Below are positions 18,013 through 26,241 of a stretch of DNA of 64,000 bases, piece after piece. Source of the stretch: Ilyomonas sp965214235 (GTDB taxonomy: Bacteria; Bacteroidota; Bacteroidia; Chitinophagales; Chitinophagaceae); contig CBDCBH010000002.1 in assembly GCA_965214235.1 (NCBI GenBank), positions 806,001-870,000 on the forward strand. The letters run 5' to 3'. The notes beneath the pieces are model-generated. The model was not told the origin of the DNA. It saw nothing but the letters and a program-made list of their open reading frames with translations, and ran no database searches. Each line of letters begins with the position of its first letter. Within the stretch, counting starts at the first letter, position 1. Both the position numbers and the translations under genes were made by a program.

Positions 18013-18026
18013 AGTTAAAACAACAA

Positions 18027-19157
18027 TTATTGGTTTATAAATTCTAATACCGATGAAGTTATATAAGCCAGTTGCTCTTCATCCAATTCAGTATGTATAG
18101 GTAAAGAAATTACACGCTCTGTAAGCCAGTCGGTTACTTGTAAATTTACGGCTGAACTGTTTAGGTTGTCAAACATCTTTTGCCGATGCCCGGGAACGGG
18201 ATAATAAATCATGGAAGGAATATTTTTGGATGCTAAATATTCATTCAAATGGTCTCTGTTAATGCCTTCCAGCAGCAATGTGTATTGATGAAAAACATGG
18301 TGGCTGTAAGATGCGCGATACGGCGTTGTTATTTTTGAATGATCAGCGAAAGCGGCATCATAATAAGCGGCTGCTTTTCTTCGCGCAGCAATGTAATTAT
18401 CCAACTCTTTTAGCTTGATGTTGAGTATGGCAGCCTGCACCGTGTCAAGCCTTGAGTTGCAGCCTACTACTTCGTGATAATATCTTTTTTGCTGACCATG
18501 ATTGGCAATCATTTTTAGTTTTTGCGCAAGCGTATCATCGTTGGTAAACATAGCGCCGCCATCGCCGTATGCGCCTAAATTTTTGGAAGGAAAAAACGAT
18601 GTGCAGCCAATGGTTCCAATGGCTCCTGTTTTCTTGGTAGTTCCATCTTTAAAAATATAATCGCTTCCAATAGCTTGCGCGTTGTCTTCAATCACTGCAA
18701 TGTTATGTTCGTTCGCTACCTGCATAATGGCTTCCATGTTGGCGGCCTGCCCATACAAATGCACGGGCACAATAGCTTTTGTTTTTGATGTAATTGCATT
18801 GCGCAGCCAATTAACATCCATGCAAAACGTTTGTTTATCCACCTCAACAAAAACAGGTTTTAAATTGAGTAAGGCGACCACTTCGGTAGTGGCAATGTAT
18901 GTGAAGGAAGGTGTGATTACTTCATCGCCGGGCTGCAAACCCAGCGCCATCATACTAATTTGCAAAGCATCGGTTCCGTTGGCACAAGGTATTACATGTT
19001 TTATGTTTAGGTAAGAAGCCAGCGCATCAGCAAATTGCTGCACCGGCTTGCCGTTAATAAAGGCTGAACTTTCCAGCACATCCATAACAGCTTTATCAAT
19101 ATCAGGTTTTAATTTTTGATATTGGGTTTTTAAATCCACCATTTGTATCGGGCGCAT
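18027..19157 (-). CDS. DegT/DnrJ/EryC1/StrS family sugar aminotransferase
   Basis: A PLP enzyme that aminates a keto sugar nucleotide. The frame is open from 19250, but the first 31 residues have no family match; MRPIQMVDLKTQYQKLKPDID from 19157 is the usual start (376 residues). The PLP lysine is in SFFPSKNLGAYGDGG, and IEDNAQAIGSDY and HVIPCANGTDAL are family blocks. It lies 14 bases upstream of rfbD in the direction of transcription, so they are probably co-transcribed. The exact sugar is unknown. Confidence 0.92.
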   Translation of the reverse strand: MRPIQMVDLKTQYQKLKPDIDKAVMDVLESSAFINGKPVQQFADALASYLNIKHVIPCANGTDALQISMMALGLQPGDEVITPSFTYIATTEVVALLNLKPVFVEVDKQTFCMDVNWLRNAITSKTKAIVPVHLYGQAANMEAIMQVANEHNIAVIEDNAQAIGSDYIFKDGTTKKTGAIGTIGCTSFFPSKNLGAYGDGGAMFTNDDTLAQKLKMIANHGQQKRYYHEVVGCNSRLDTVQAAILNIKLKELDNYIAARRKAAAYYDAAFADHSKITTPYRASYSHHVFHQYTLLLEGINRDHLNEYLASKNIPSMIYYPVPGHRQKMFDNLNSSAVNLQVTDWLTERVISLPIHTELDEEQLAYITSSVLEFINQ

Positions 19158-19259
19158 ACTTTTGTTTTTTGTGCGGGCAAAGCTAACTGAAAATTGAAAA
19201 GAGGATAGGCTACCGGTTGTACAGCAAAGTGCAGTAAAAGAAAACCACATTTTGTTGCC

Positions 19260-19994
19260 TTACAGCAACGATTTATTTTTTAAATCAACTTTTTGCAGCA
19301 ACTCGTAAAACTCTTTTTTGGTAGCTAAATTTAGCAGGGCTTCTTTGTGTTTTTCATGATGCATATCGGTTCCAACAAACTGAACCATGTTTTGTTTTAT
19401 TAACTTTTCAGCCGCCTTTTTTACATAGCCGCCATAATATCCTGATAAAGATAAAAGGTTTACCTGCAGCACGCAGCCGAGATCAATTAAACGCTGGTAT
19501 TTATCAAACGAATCGTGTAAGTAAACATAACGTTCAGGGTGCGCCATTACAGGCTGCAAACCTTTAATACAAAGCTCAAAAATTACGCTTTCTATATTGG
19601 GAGACGGCGCAATAAAGCTCATTTCAATCAAAATATAATTCTTGCCAAACGTAAGAAGCTGTTCATTTTTACGGATGGTTTCTTCAAAATCCATATCCAC
19701 CAGGTATTCGGCAGCGGCTTCTATTTGCACAGGTATGTTTTGCGCTTTTATTTGCTGTTGCACTTCGTGCAGGCGCGGCAAAATTGTTTTGGGTGAATTG
19801 GGATGAATATCGGAAATAATATGAGGTGTGCAAATGAGTTTGCTATAACCTAACTGATGCAATTGTTTTACATACTCAACGGTTTCATCCATTGTTTTTA
19901 AACCATCATCCAACGCCGGTAAAAGGTGTGAATGCATATCTGCGCCTATGAAAGAAAAATCGGCAGTTACCTTTTTGCTAAACAACGAAAACAT
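19260..19994 (-). CDS. CpsB/CapC-type tyrosine-protein phosphatase (PHP family)
   Basis: A metal-dependent phosphatase that dephosphorylates the tyrosine kinase controlling capsule or exopolysaccharide export. PHP motifs: DMHSHLLPALDDG, CTPHII, MAHPERY and GTDMHH, all metal ligands. The frame is open from 20045, but a start at 19994 (MFSLFSKK, 244 residues) avoids overlap with the upstream gene and gives the usual N-terminus. No Wzc-like kinase is in the window, so its partner is elsewhere. It lies between a FadL-like gene and the DegT gene. Confidence 0.88.
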   Translation of the reverse strand: MFSLFSKKVTADFSFIGADMHSHLLPALDDGLKTMDETVEYVKQLHQLGYSKLICTPHIISDIHPNSPKTILPRLHEVQQQIKAQNIPVQIEAAAEYLVDMDFEETIRKNEQLLTFGKNYILIEMSFIAPSPNIESVIFELCIKGLQPVMAHPERYVYLHDSFDKYQRLIDLGCVLQVNLLSLSGYYGGYVKKAAEKLIKQNMVQFVGTDMHHEKHKEALLNLATKKEFYELLQKVDLKNKSLL

Positions 19995-20014
19995 AAAGCA
20001 AACATACAGAATCC

Positions 20015-21268
20015 TTAATCGTAGCGTTTCACCTTTGTGTACCAAAAATCGCGATAAAAAAGCGTGAAGCCAACACGGGTATAGTTTTCTTTTAATACAC
20101 CACTGCCAGATGCCCCACTTGTACCTTCCTGCAAATACAACTGATAGCCAAGCGTACTGCGTTTGGTATTGCCGCCAATACCTAACGTAAAGCCTTTATC
20201 GGTAAGCTGCTGACCGTTAATGACTAAGTATGTATTGCCATAATAAATGCCGCCCTGTAAAAAGAAATTTTCAAAAGTAAAGTTTGAAACTTTTTTTTGA
20301 TTGGAATATTGAAACCCTAACGACATGCGGTTGCTGCTGTTGAGCGAGTAACCCAAGCCTGTGTAGTTTACTTTATTCCATTGCTGTGCGCTGTAATCGG
20401 CTGCAACAGTAAAGCTGTTTTTATAGCTGATGGATGCGCCGCCAGTATAACTTAAAGGCAACGTGAAATGGGTATCGGAAATAGATTTATCTGTAACCAA
20501 AGCGATGCTTCCCTGCCTTACGTCTAACGTATAATTCGCACGAAGATCTGACGATGGTGAAGCAGAAGCGCCAATGGCAAGCTTTACATTTTTAGAAAGT
20601 TTCGCTTTGTATTGGAAGCCCGCTTTTGGAACCAGCTTGCTTAAAAACATATTGCGGGTAGTAACAATTGAATCGCTGATAATGTTGGAAAGAAGAGTTT
20701 CGTTTTGAATAAGTGAACCAAATAAAAACGAAGCCTGAACGCCTATTGAAAGATTTTTGCCTAACGCAAAGCCGTTACCAAAATAAAACTGGTACAAGCC
20801 GCCTGTTCCGTTGTAATGCGCTTGTGTTTGCTGGTTTGTGCCATCAATAAACTTAGTGCTGTAAAAAGAGTAATTGCTGGAGCTATAAGGCATTAAGCCA
20901 ATTGACGAACCCCACCATTTTTTCACTTTAACAGCTAACGCCAATTTCATCATTTGCATATCAACCGAATGCTGATTATCGAGTGATACATTGTTGCCAA
21001 TATAGCTGATTGCCTGCAACCGTCCGCCCACTTCAACCGAAAAAAAATGATCGTCCAAGGCTGTATAAGAAGCCGGGTTAGCATGATACATACTTCGTTG
21101 TGAAGATAAACTAACACCTGCATCAGCCATGCCGGCCGACCTGTCAGAATAGCTTTGTTCAATATCGCCGATACCCACAATAGAGTAGGGCGATGTATTG
21201 GTTTGTGCAAAGGTAGCAGCCGTTATCAGCAACTGTAAACCGCAAAGCAATAACAGCACTTTTTGCAT
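20015..21268 (-). CDS. FadL/OmpP1-like outer-membrane beta-barrel protein
   Basis: The 417 residues start with a signal peptide (MQKVLLLLCGLQLLITAATFA, then QTN). The mature N-terminus SPYSIVGIGDIEQSYSDRSAGMADAGVSLSS resembles the long-chain transport and PorV-like families, where the N-terminal segment enters the barrel. Many amphipathic strands follow, to a C-terminal VGFTLFYRDFWY. The gene directly follows a DUF4270 lipoprotein gene (15-base gap), a pairing seen in other Bacteroidota. The transported molecule is unknown. Confidence 0.8.
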   Translation of the reverse strand: MQKVLLLLCGLQLLITAATFAQTNTSPYSIVGIGDIEQSYSDRSAGMADAGVSLSSQRSMYHANPASYTALDDHFFSVEVGGRLQAISYIGNNVSLDNQHSVDMQMMKLALAVKVKKWWGSSIGLMPYSSSNYSFYSTKFIDGTNQQTQAHYNGTGGLYQFYFGNGFALGKNLSIGVQASFLFGSLIQNETLLSNIISDSIVTTRNMFLSKLVPKAGFQYKAKLSKNVKLAIGASASPSSDLRANYTLDVRQGSIALVTDKSISDTHFTLPLSYTGGASISYKNSFTVAADYSAQQWNKVNYTGLGYSLNSSNRMSLGFQYSNQKKVSNFTFENFFLQGGIYYGNTYLVINGQQLTDKGFTLGIGGNTKRSTLGYQLYLQEGTSGASGSGVLKENYTRVGFTLFYRDFWYTKVKRYD

Positions 21269-21283
21269 AAATCGTTTCTTGTT

Positions 21284-22585
21284 TTATTTTACAGTAAGAT
21301 AATAAAGTTGTAGTTTGATGGGACTGATTTTGTTTTGCTGATCGCCAATGATAACACGTTTGAAGCTGGTTACATTCTGGGTGTTATTCGCCAGCCGCAA
21401 AAGAAAACCATTTTCGTTAGCCGATGCAACACCTAATTGCGAGATAACATAGTTGGTTACATCGTAAGAGTATTGCGTGTTTTGTTCGTACAAATAATCT
21501 CTTACAAACGATCCGTATTGTACAGTACCAGTCGGGAATGTTAAGTCGGAAAAGATGGAATTGTTAATGTCGGTTGTAGTAAGCCGCAAACTATCAGGCA
21601 ATGTGTAAAAGCCTGTATAAGTGCCAACTACTGGTTTTATAATTAACAAAGCACGCTCAATTTTTAGATAGTTAGGAATTGTAAAAAGATCGCGGATGGT
21701 TGGCATTCTTATTTTTGCTACACAATTGGTTGCAGGCTGTGTGTAGCCGGCGTTGTTGGTAAGAAAGCTAGGCAGCGCAATTGTTTGCATATTCAGCGTT
21801 GCCAGCGATGTTCCCGTTCTGTTTACATCAATGTGGTTAAACTGGCGCTGGTTGTTATACAAAGTGAAATCAGCAATTTTACTGGTTGATAAAACGTCTG
21901 ATGTTTCATGGTAATGCAGGCGCATAATAACGCTGTCTTTAAACCCAAAAACAAACGCATTGGTTTGCTGCGGAACAATGGTAATGCCATTAAAATAGTT
22001 AACAAAATTATCGGGAGATGTAACTTCCTGTGTGCTGTCTTTCAGCAATTGCAAAAGCTGGTTGCCTAACACATCTGACAAGCGGAAGGAAATTGTATCG
22101 GTTATAGAAGGATAAAACTGAAATGTTTTTCCTCCAATGGGCGTTGAAAAATATGGTATCGCATCGTAGTTATAAAAACTGGTGTTGTACGTTTTACTAA
22201 TCAAATTGGAAAGCCTGTAAACGTTCAGTTGCAATGGCTTTGTGCTATCACCATAATAATTACCATTGCATTTTATTATCAGTTCCAGCGAATCGTAAGC
22301 AACGTATTGATCAGAAAAAGAAGGCGGCTTGAATTGATAATAAGATGAAACATTCACTTGCCCGAATGCATTATCGTTGTATGAACCCGCTAAGCCCGAA
22401 CCGGTTGCCGATGTAATAAATGAATCAATATAAACAGTGCTCACGTTTACTGAAAACGTATCGCTCATTACTATTTGCGAATACTCGTCACCAATAAGTT
22501 GGGTGCCTACACTTACATTAGCTTTAGTGCAAGCGTTTATAAAAAAAAGGAATGTAAAAAAAGCAATTAAGTTTGTCAGCCGCAT
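21284..22585 (-). CDS. DUF4270 family lipoprotein
   Basis: A predicted outer-membrane or surface lipoprotein of 433 residues; the family function is unknown. The signal MRLTNLIAFFTFLFFINAC has Cys19 as the lipid site. DUF4270 marks are the early VGTQLIGDEYSQIVMSDTFSV, the DSLELIIKCN strand region and the C-terminal GFLLRLANN. The frame is open from 22615, but the ATG at 22585 starts the signal peptide. It is the first gene of a minus-strand row that continues with the FadL-like protein. Confidence 0.88.
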   Translation of the reverse strand: MRLTNLIAFFTFLFFINACTKANVSVGTQLIGDEYSQIVMSDTFSVNVSTVYIDSFITSATGSGLAGSYNDNAFGQVNVSSYYQFKPPSFSDQYVAYDSLELIIKCNGNYYGDSTKPLQLNVYRLSNLISKTYNTSFYNYDAIPYFSTPIGGKTFQFYPSITDTISFRLSDVLGNQLLQLLKDSTQEVTSPDNFVNYFNGITIVPQQTNAFVFGFKDSVIMRLHYHETSDVLSTSKIADFTLYNNQRQFNHIDVNRTGTSLATLNMQTIALPSFLTNNAGYTQPATNCVAKIRMPTIRDLFTIPNYLKIERALLIIKPVVGTYTGFYTLPDSLRLTTTDINNSIFSDLTFPTGTVQYGSFVRDYLYEQNTQYSYDVTNYVISQLGVASANENGFLLRLANNTQNVTSFKRVIIGDQQNKISPIKLQLYYLTVK

Positions 22586-22904
22586 TGCTTCATGTTTACA
22601 TTTGTTTTGTAGCATGTTGCAATGTTATAAGCCTCCGCTGTTACAAATTTGTTAGTATGTATTAGTCTTCTGTTTTTATCTGCCATTGCTGTATTTGTCT
22701 CGATTTACTAATGTAAAAATATAGATGAATAGCCATACCAAATAAACAAGCTTTTCATAAAAAATGTTCTTTCTCACCTCTTGGTCAACACCTGTGTAAA
22801 GGATAAAATTGTACAATTCATCTTTAAAATTATCGCGATAATCCATTTTAACGAAACCACCCAAAATGCACCGGATAATTTCAGCCGCAAATATTTCTTG
22901 TATT
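22586..22904. other. Divergent promoter region between DUF4270 and Kelch genes
   Basis: AT-rich and without a convincing gene. A 62-codon minus-strand frame (22676-22864) has one hydrophobic stretch but no recognisable features. Promoters for both flanking genes must be here; I see no full consensus. Confidence 0.4.
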
Positions 22905-23921
22905 ATGTATAGCGCTAAAAATTGGTTAGGTATTTCTTTGTCGTCTCTGCTGTTGCTAACTGCTTGTCATAAAAATACGTCGACACCGGGAACTTCTAAT
23001 GTTGGTAACTGGGTGAACCGTTACGAGATGAATGGTAATGTTAGAAGCGAAGCGGTTGGTTTTGTAATAGGCGATACGGCTTATGTAGGCTCCGGCTTTG
23101 ATGGAACAGAAAGGCTGAACGATTATTATGCTTTTAATCCTGCCACCAATTCATGGTATCAGATTGCTAATTTTGGCGACTCTACCACTGTGCCACGCAA
23201 TTCAGCAGTGGCATTTACAGCAGCAGGTAAAGGATATGTGGGAACCGGATTTGATGGTATTAATAAATTAAAAGACTTCTGGCAGTACGATCCATCAAAA
23301 AACACATGGACACGGAAAGCCGATTTTGGTGGCAGCGCGCGTTACGATGCGGTTGCTTTTGCGCTGAACGATAAGGGTTATGTTACCACCGGTTTTGATG
23401 GTTCTTATTTAAAAGATTTTTGGAAATACGATCCAACAACAGATACATGGAGTCAACAGCCTGACGGCATAGGTACCAAACGCAGTGCTGCTGTGGCTTT
23501 CGTTTATAACAATGTAGCCTACGTGGCAACCGGAACCAATAATGGTCAGTTAGTGAATGATTTTTGGAAATACGATGGAACTGCCTGGACTGAAATGCGC
23601 AAAATCACCAACATATCAACCGACAGTTACGATGATGATTATTCTGATATTGTTCGTTCCAACGCAGCCGCATTTGTTATGGGTGACACTGCTTTTATAT
23701 CAACCGGTGAAAATAGTGGCTATATCAGTAAAACATGGGCTTATTTAATTACAACCGATTTATGGATTAGAAGAACCGCTTTTGAAGGCGCTTCCCGCAG
23801 CGGTGCCGTAGGCTTTACTGCACAGGGGAGAGGTTATATTACCTGCGGTAGAAGCAGCTCAAATTATTTTGATGATGTGTATGAATTTCATCCGGATGAA
23901 GCTTACAATGCAAACGACTAA
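22905..23921 (+). CDS. Kelch-repeat beta-propeller lipoprotein
   Basis: A surface or periplasmic protein expected to fold as a six-bladed propeller for ligand binding. The ATG at 22905 starts a lipoprotein signal (MYSAKNWLGISLSSLLLLTAC); the in-frame ATG at 22866 adds 13 residues without purpose. Six repeats of about 50 residues carry the Kelch pattern A-V-A-F...GYVGTGFDG...DFWKYDP...TW. No other domain is present. The gene overlaps the next lipoprotein gene by 14 bases, so both are made together. Confidence 0.88.
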   Translation: MYSAKNWLGISLSSLLLLTACHKNTSTPGTSNVGNWVNRYEMNGNVRSEAVGFVIGDTAYVGSGFDGTERLNDYYAFNPATNSWYQIANFGDSTTVPRNSAVAFTAAGKGYVGTGFDGINKLKDFWQYDPSKNTWTRKADFGGSARYDAVAFALNDKGYVTTGFDGSYLKDFWKYDPTTDTWSQQPDGIGTKRSAAVAFVYNNVAYVATGTNNGQLVNDFWKYDGTAWTEMRKITNISTDSYDDDYSDIVRSNAAAFVMGDTAFISTGENSGYISKTWAYLITTDLWIRRTAFEGASRSGAVGFTAQGRGYITCGRSSSNYFDDVYEFHPDEAYNAND

Positions 23922-24255
23922 ATACAGTTGTTTCCTTTTTCTTTTGCTTTGTTTTTTATCGTGCCAAAATACTGCAAATAATAAACAGCAAACGGCAACG
24001 CATAATGGAAAAATGTTTGTAACTGTTCAGCCTTTTGAAACCGCAACAGGATGGGGTTACAGCATTTATACCGATAATAAATTGTATATTAAACAAACGT
24101 TTATACCAGGGTTGCAGGGCAACCACTCTTTTGCCACTCGTGAAGATGCCAAAAAAGTTGGAGAACTGGCGGTACAAAAAATGGCTGCCTATCATAAAAT
24201 GCCATATATATCGCCAGCCGATTTACAACAATTAAATATTCAACTGCCTCACTAA
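23908..24255 (+). CDS. DUF4907 family small lipoprotein
   Basis: A 115-residue product with a lipoprotein signal (MQTTKYSCFLFLLLCFLSC). The domain shows the DUF4907 pattern: TVQPFETATGWGYSIYTDNKLYIKQ, then IPGLQGNHSF and EDAKKVGELAVQKM. Function is unknown. It starts inside the last codons of the Kelch gene; genes of this family are often found next to Kelch proteins, which suggests a joint complex. The ATG at 23908 is chosen because it begins the signal sequence. Confidence 0.8.
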   Translation: MQTTKYSCFLFLLLCFLSCQNTANNKQQTATHNGKMFVTVQPFETATGWGYSIYTDNKLYIKQTFIPGLQGNHSFATREDAKKVGELAVQKMAAYHKMPYISPADLQQLNIQLPH

Positions 24256-24451
24256 TTTTATAATTCGTTCTACTTCAATTTTATAAAGCATATCGTAATT
24301 ACACGATGTGCTTTTTGTTTTTTAACAGTTACCTGACATTCTTTATTTTATTCTTGTTGTCATGTAGGTTGCACTATTTGCATGTAACTCCTTCTGTGTG
24401 TAAGTTTTGCAACCAAATATTTATCATAGTCAATAGAAAATAAAAGCAATC

Positions 24452-25171
24452 ATGATTCACTGCATTATTGTAGATGATGAGCCGCTGGCTTTAGATTTAC
24501 TTGAAGATTACATTAACCAGGTGCAGGATCTTAAATTGATTGCACGTTGCAACAGTGCTGCTGCAGCACACAAAGCGCTTGAAAAAAATGATGTGCATTT
24601 AATGTTTCTTGATATTAATATGCCTGAAACAAACGGTATTAAGTTCTTGCAATCGTTAAAGATGAAGAACCGCCCGTTGGTTGTGTTTACAACGGGGCAT
24701 AGCAAACATGCATTGGAAAGCTATGAATGGGATGTAACTGATTATTTGCTGAAGCCTTTTTCTTTTGATCGCTTTTTAAAAACTGTTCATAAAGCAAACA
24801 ATCGTTTACAGCCTTCTTTGCTTAATCATACTGCAGTAAACAATACGGTTCAAAAACACATTTTTGTAAAGTCAGAATACAAAACCTATAAAATTGATTT
24901 GCCTGATATTATTTATGTAGAAGGCTTAAAAGATTATTCAAAAATTTATACCACATCCGGTAATGTGCTTACTTTAAAAAGTTTAAAAGCAATTGAAAGC
25001 CTGCTTCCCAAAAATGACTTCATCAGGGTTCACCGCTCTTATATCATCGCTATTCATAAAATAAAAGTGGTTAGTAAAAGCCAGATTACAACAATGAATG
25101 ATGTGAATATACCAATTAGCGAAAGCTTTCGCGAAAATTTTAATGCCATGATGAACGCCAGCCATATTTAA
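24452..25171 (+). CDS. LytTR-family response regulator
   Basis: A cytoplasmic two-component regulator of 239 residues. The receiver domain (about 1-120) has the acidic pocket VDDE, the phosphorylation site Asp54 in MFLDINMPE, and LLKPF. The LytTR DNA-binding domain (about 135-235) shows FVKSEYKTYKIDLPDIIYVEG and FIRVHRSYII. Such regulators usually pair with a membrane histidine kinase of the LytS type, but none is in this window, so it is an orphan here. Its targets cannot be read from the sequence. Confidence 0.93.
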   Translation: MIHCIIVDDEPLALDLLEDYINQVQDLKLIARCNSAAAAHKALEKNDVHLMFLDINMPETNGIKFLQSLKMKNRPLVVFTTGHSKHALESYEWDVTDYLLKPFSFDRFLKTVHKANNRLQPSLLNHTAVNNTVQKHIFVKSEYKTYKIDLPDIIYVEGLKDYSKIYTTSGNVLTLKSLKAIESLLPKNDFIRVHRSYIIAIHKIKVVSKSQITTMNDVNIPISESFRENFNAMMNASHI

Positions 25172-25180
25172 CTTCATTCA

Positions 25181-26221
25181 TCAAAACCGTAAGGCAGGGC
25201 ATTTTAATTCTTTACCGCCGTTGCCATAAGTTCCTGTTTTTATAAGCGATATTTCATAGGCGCCGTAAGTGCCATTGTACGTTCCCAGCGAAGAAGTGGT
25301 AGCATCATAGCTAACGGTTAATTTAAAATCGTTCAATTGAAAGCCAACCATCGGTATAGCTGCATCCTGATAACGATAATACAAACCGCCAATCATTTGC
25401 TTGCTTCCATCGCCGCTTAAATTATAATTTGCATTTAACCCGCCAACCACTTCGTAAGCGTTTCCCATTTTGCTGATGTAAGCGTTCGGGTTTATAATCC
25501 ACTGGTTGTTTATTTTATATGCTGCATTTAAAAAAGCAGTATAACGAACATCAATGCGCGAATCATAATCGCTTTTGGAAGAAAAGAAACTTTCGCTGGG
25601 GCGGTTCAAATGCGAGATACTTAAACCCGCATTCAGGTAAGTGTTGTTATTTGGAAAATAAGCGTAATTAAGCCCGGTTTGCAAATCGAAATACCCCACC
25701 TGGCTATATGCAAACTGTTCGCCTGATGGAATGGTTACATCAAAAAATTGTCCTTCATCATTCCATTGATCATTAAAAGTAAGCTTTGTTAAATCTACTT
25801 TTTTAGTAACATAGCCTATATTAAAACCGATGCTTAACAAGCTTGATAAACCAACCAATTGATGATACGCCACTGATGCGTAAGCCCGCGTGGATGTTAG
25901 ACTTCCAGCGCCTGCCACATCTTTCATTATTGAGCCGCCAATGCCCATCCAGCCATTATCAAAACGGTTATTAAACAATTGCGCATCGCCCCATACATTC
26001 ATGGTTTTGTATGGGTTGGCTGTGAGGCTTGAATATTGGTTTCGATAGTTGATGCCGGCGCGCCAGTCCACATCCGGCGAGAAGCCGGTGTTGGCAGGAT
26101 TCACCAATAAAGGCGCATTAAAATATTGAGAGAAGTGCAGGTCTTGCGCATCTACATTATGAATGGATAAAAACGCAACCGCAATGAATAAATATTTTAA
26201 AAAAATGGTGTCATGTTTCAT
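25181..26221 (-). CDS. Type IX secretion PorP/SprF family membrane protein
   Basis: An outer-membrane beta-barrel of 346 residues. The signal peptide runs to about residue 25, and the mature start DLHFSQYFNAPLLVNPANTGF is the signature of PorP/SprF. These proteins help anchor or export a partner carrying a type B C-terminal sorting domain, and that partner is encoded 20 bases upstream (26242-29937). The pair is transcribed together. Confidence 0.93.
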   Translation of the reverse strand: MKHDTIFLKYLFIAVAFLSIHNVDAQDLHFSQYFNAPLLVNPANTGFSPDVDWRAGINYRNQYSSLTANPYKTMNVWGDAQLFNNRFDNGWMGIGGSIMKDVAGAGSLTSTRAYASVAYHQLVGLSSLLSIGFNIGYVTKKVDLTKLTFNDQWNDEGQFFDVTIPSGEQFAYSQVGYFDLQTGLNYAYFPNNNTYLNAGLSISHLNRPSESFFSSKSDYDSRIDVRYTAFLNAAYKINNQWIINPNAYISKMGNAYEVVGGLNANYNLSGDGSKQMIGGLYYRYQDAAIPMVGFQLNDFKLTVSYDATTSSLGTYNGTYGAYEISLIKTGTYGNGGKELKCPALRF

Positions 26222-26241
26222 AGCTTTTTCTTTTAATCATA

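Noticed and set aside
22676..22864. A 62-codon minus-strand frame with one hydrophobic stretch between DUF4270 and Kelch genes.
   Set aside because: No family features, no promoter or coupling, and it lies in the divergent promoter region; AT-rich DNA often gives such hydrophobic frames.
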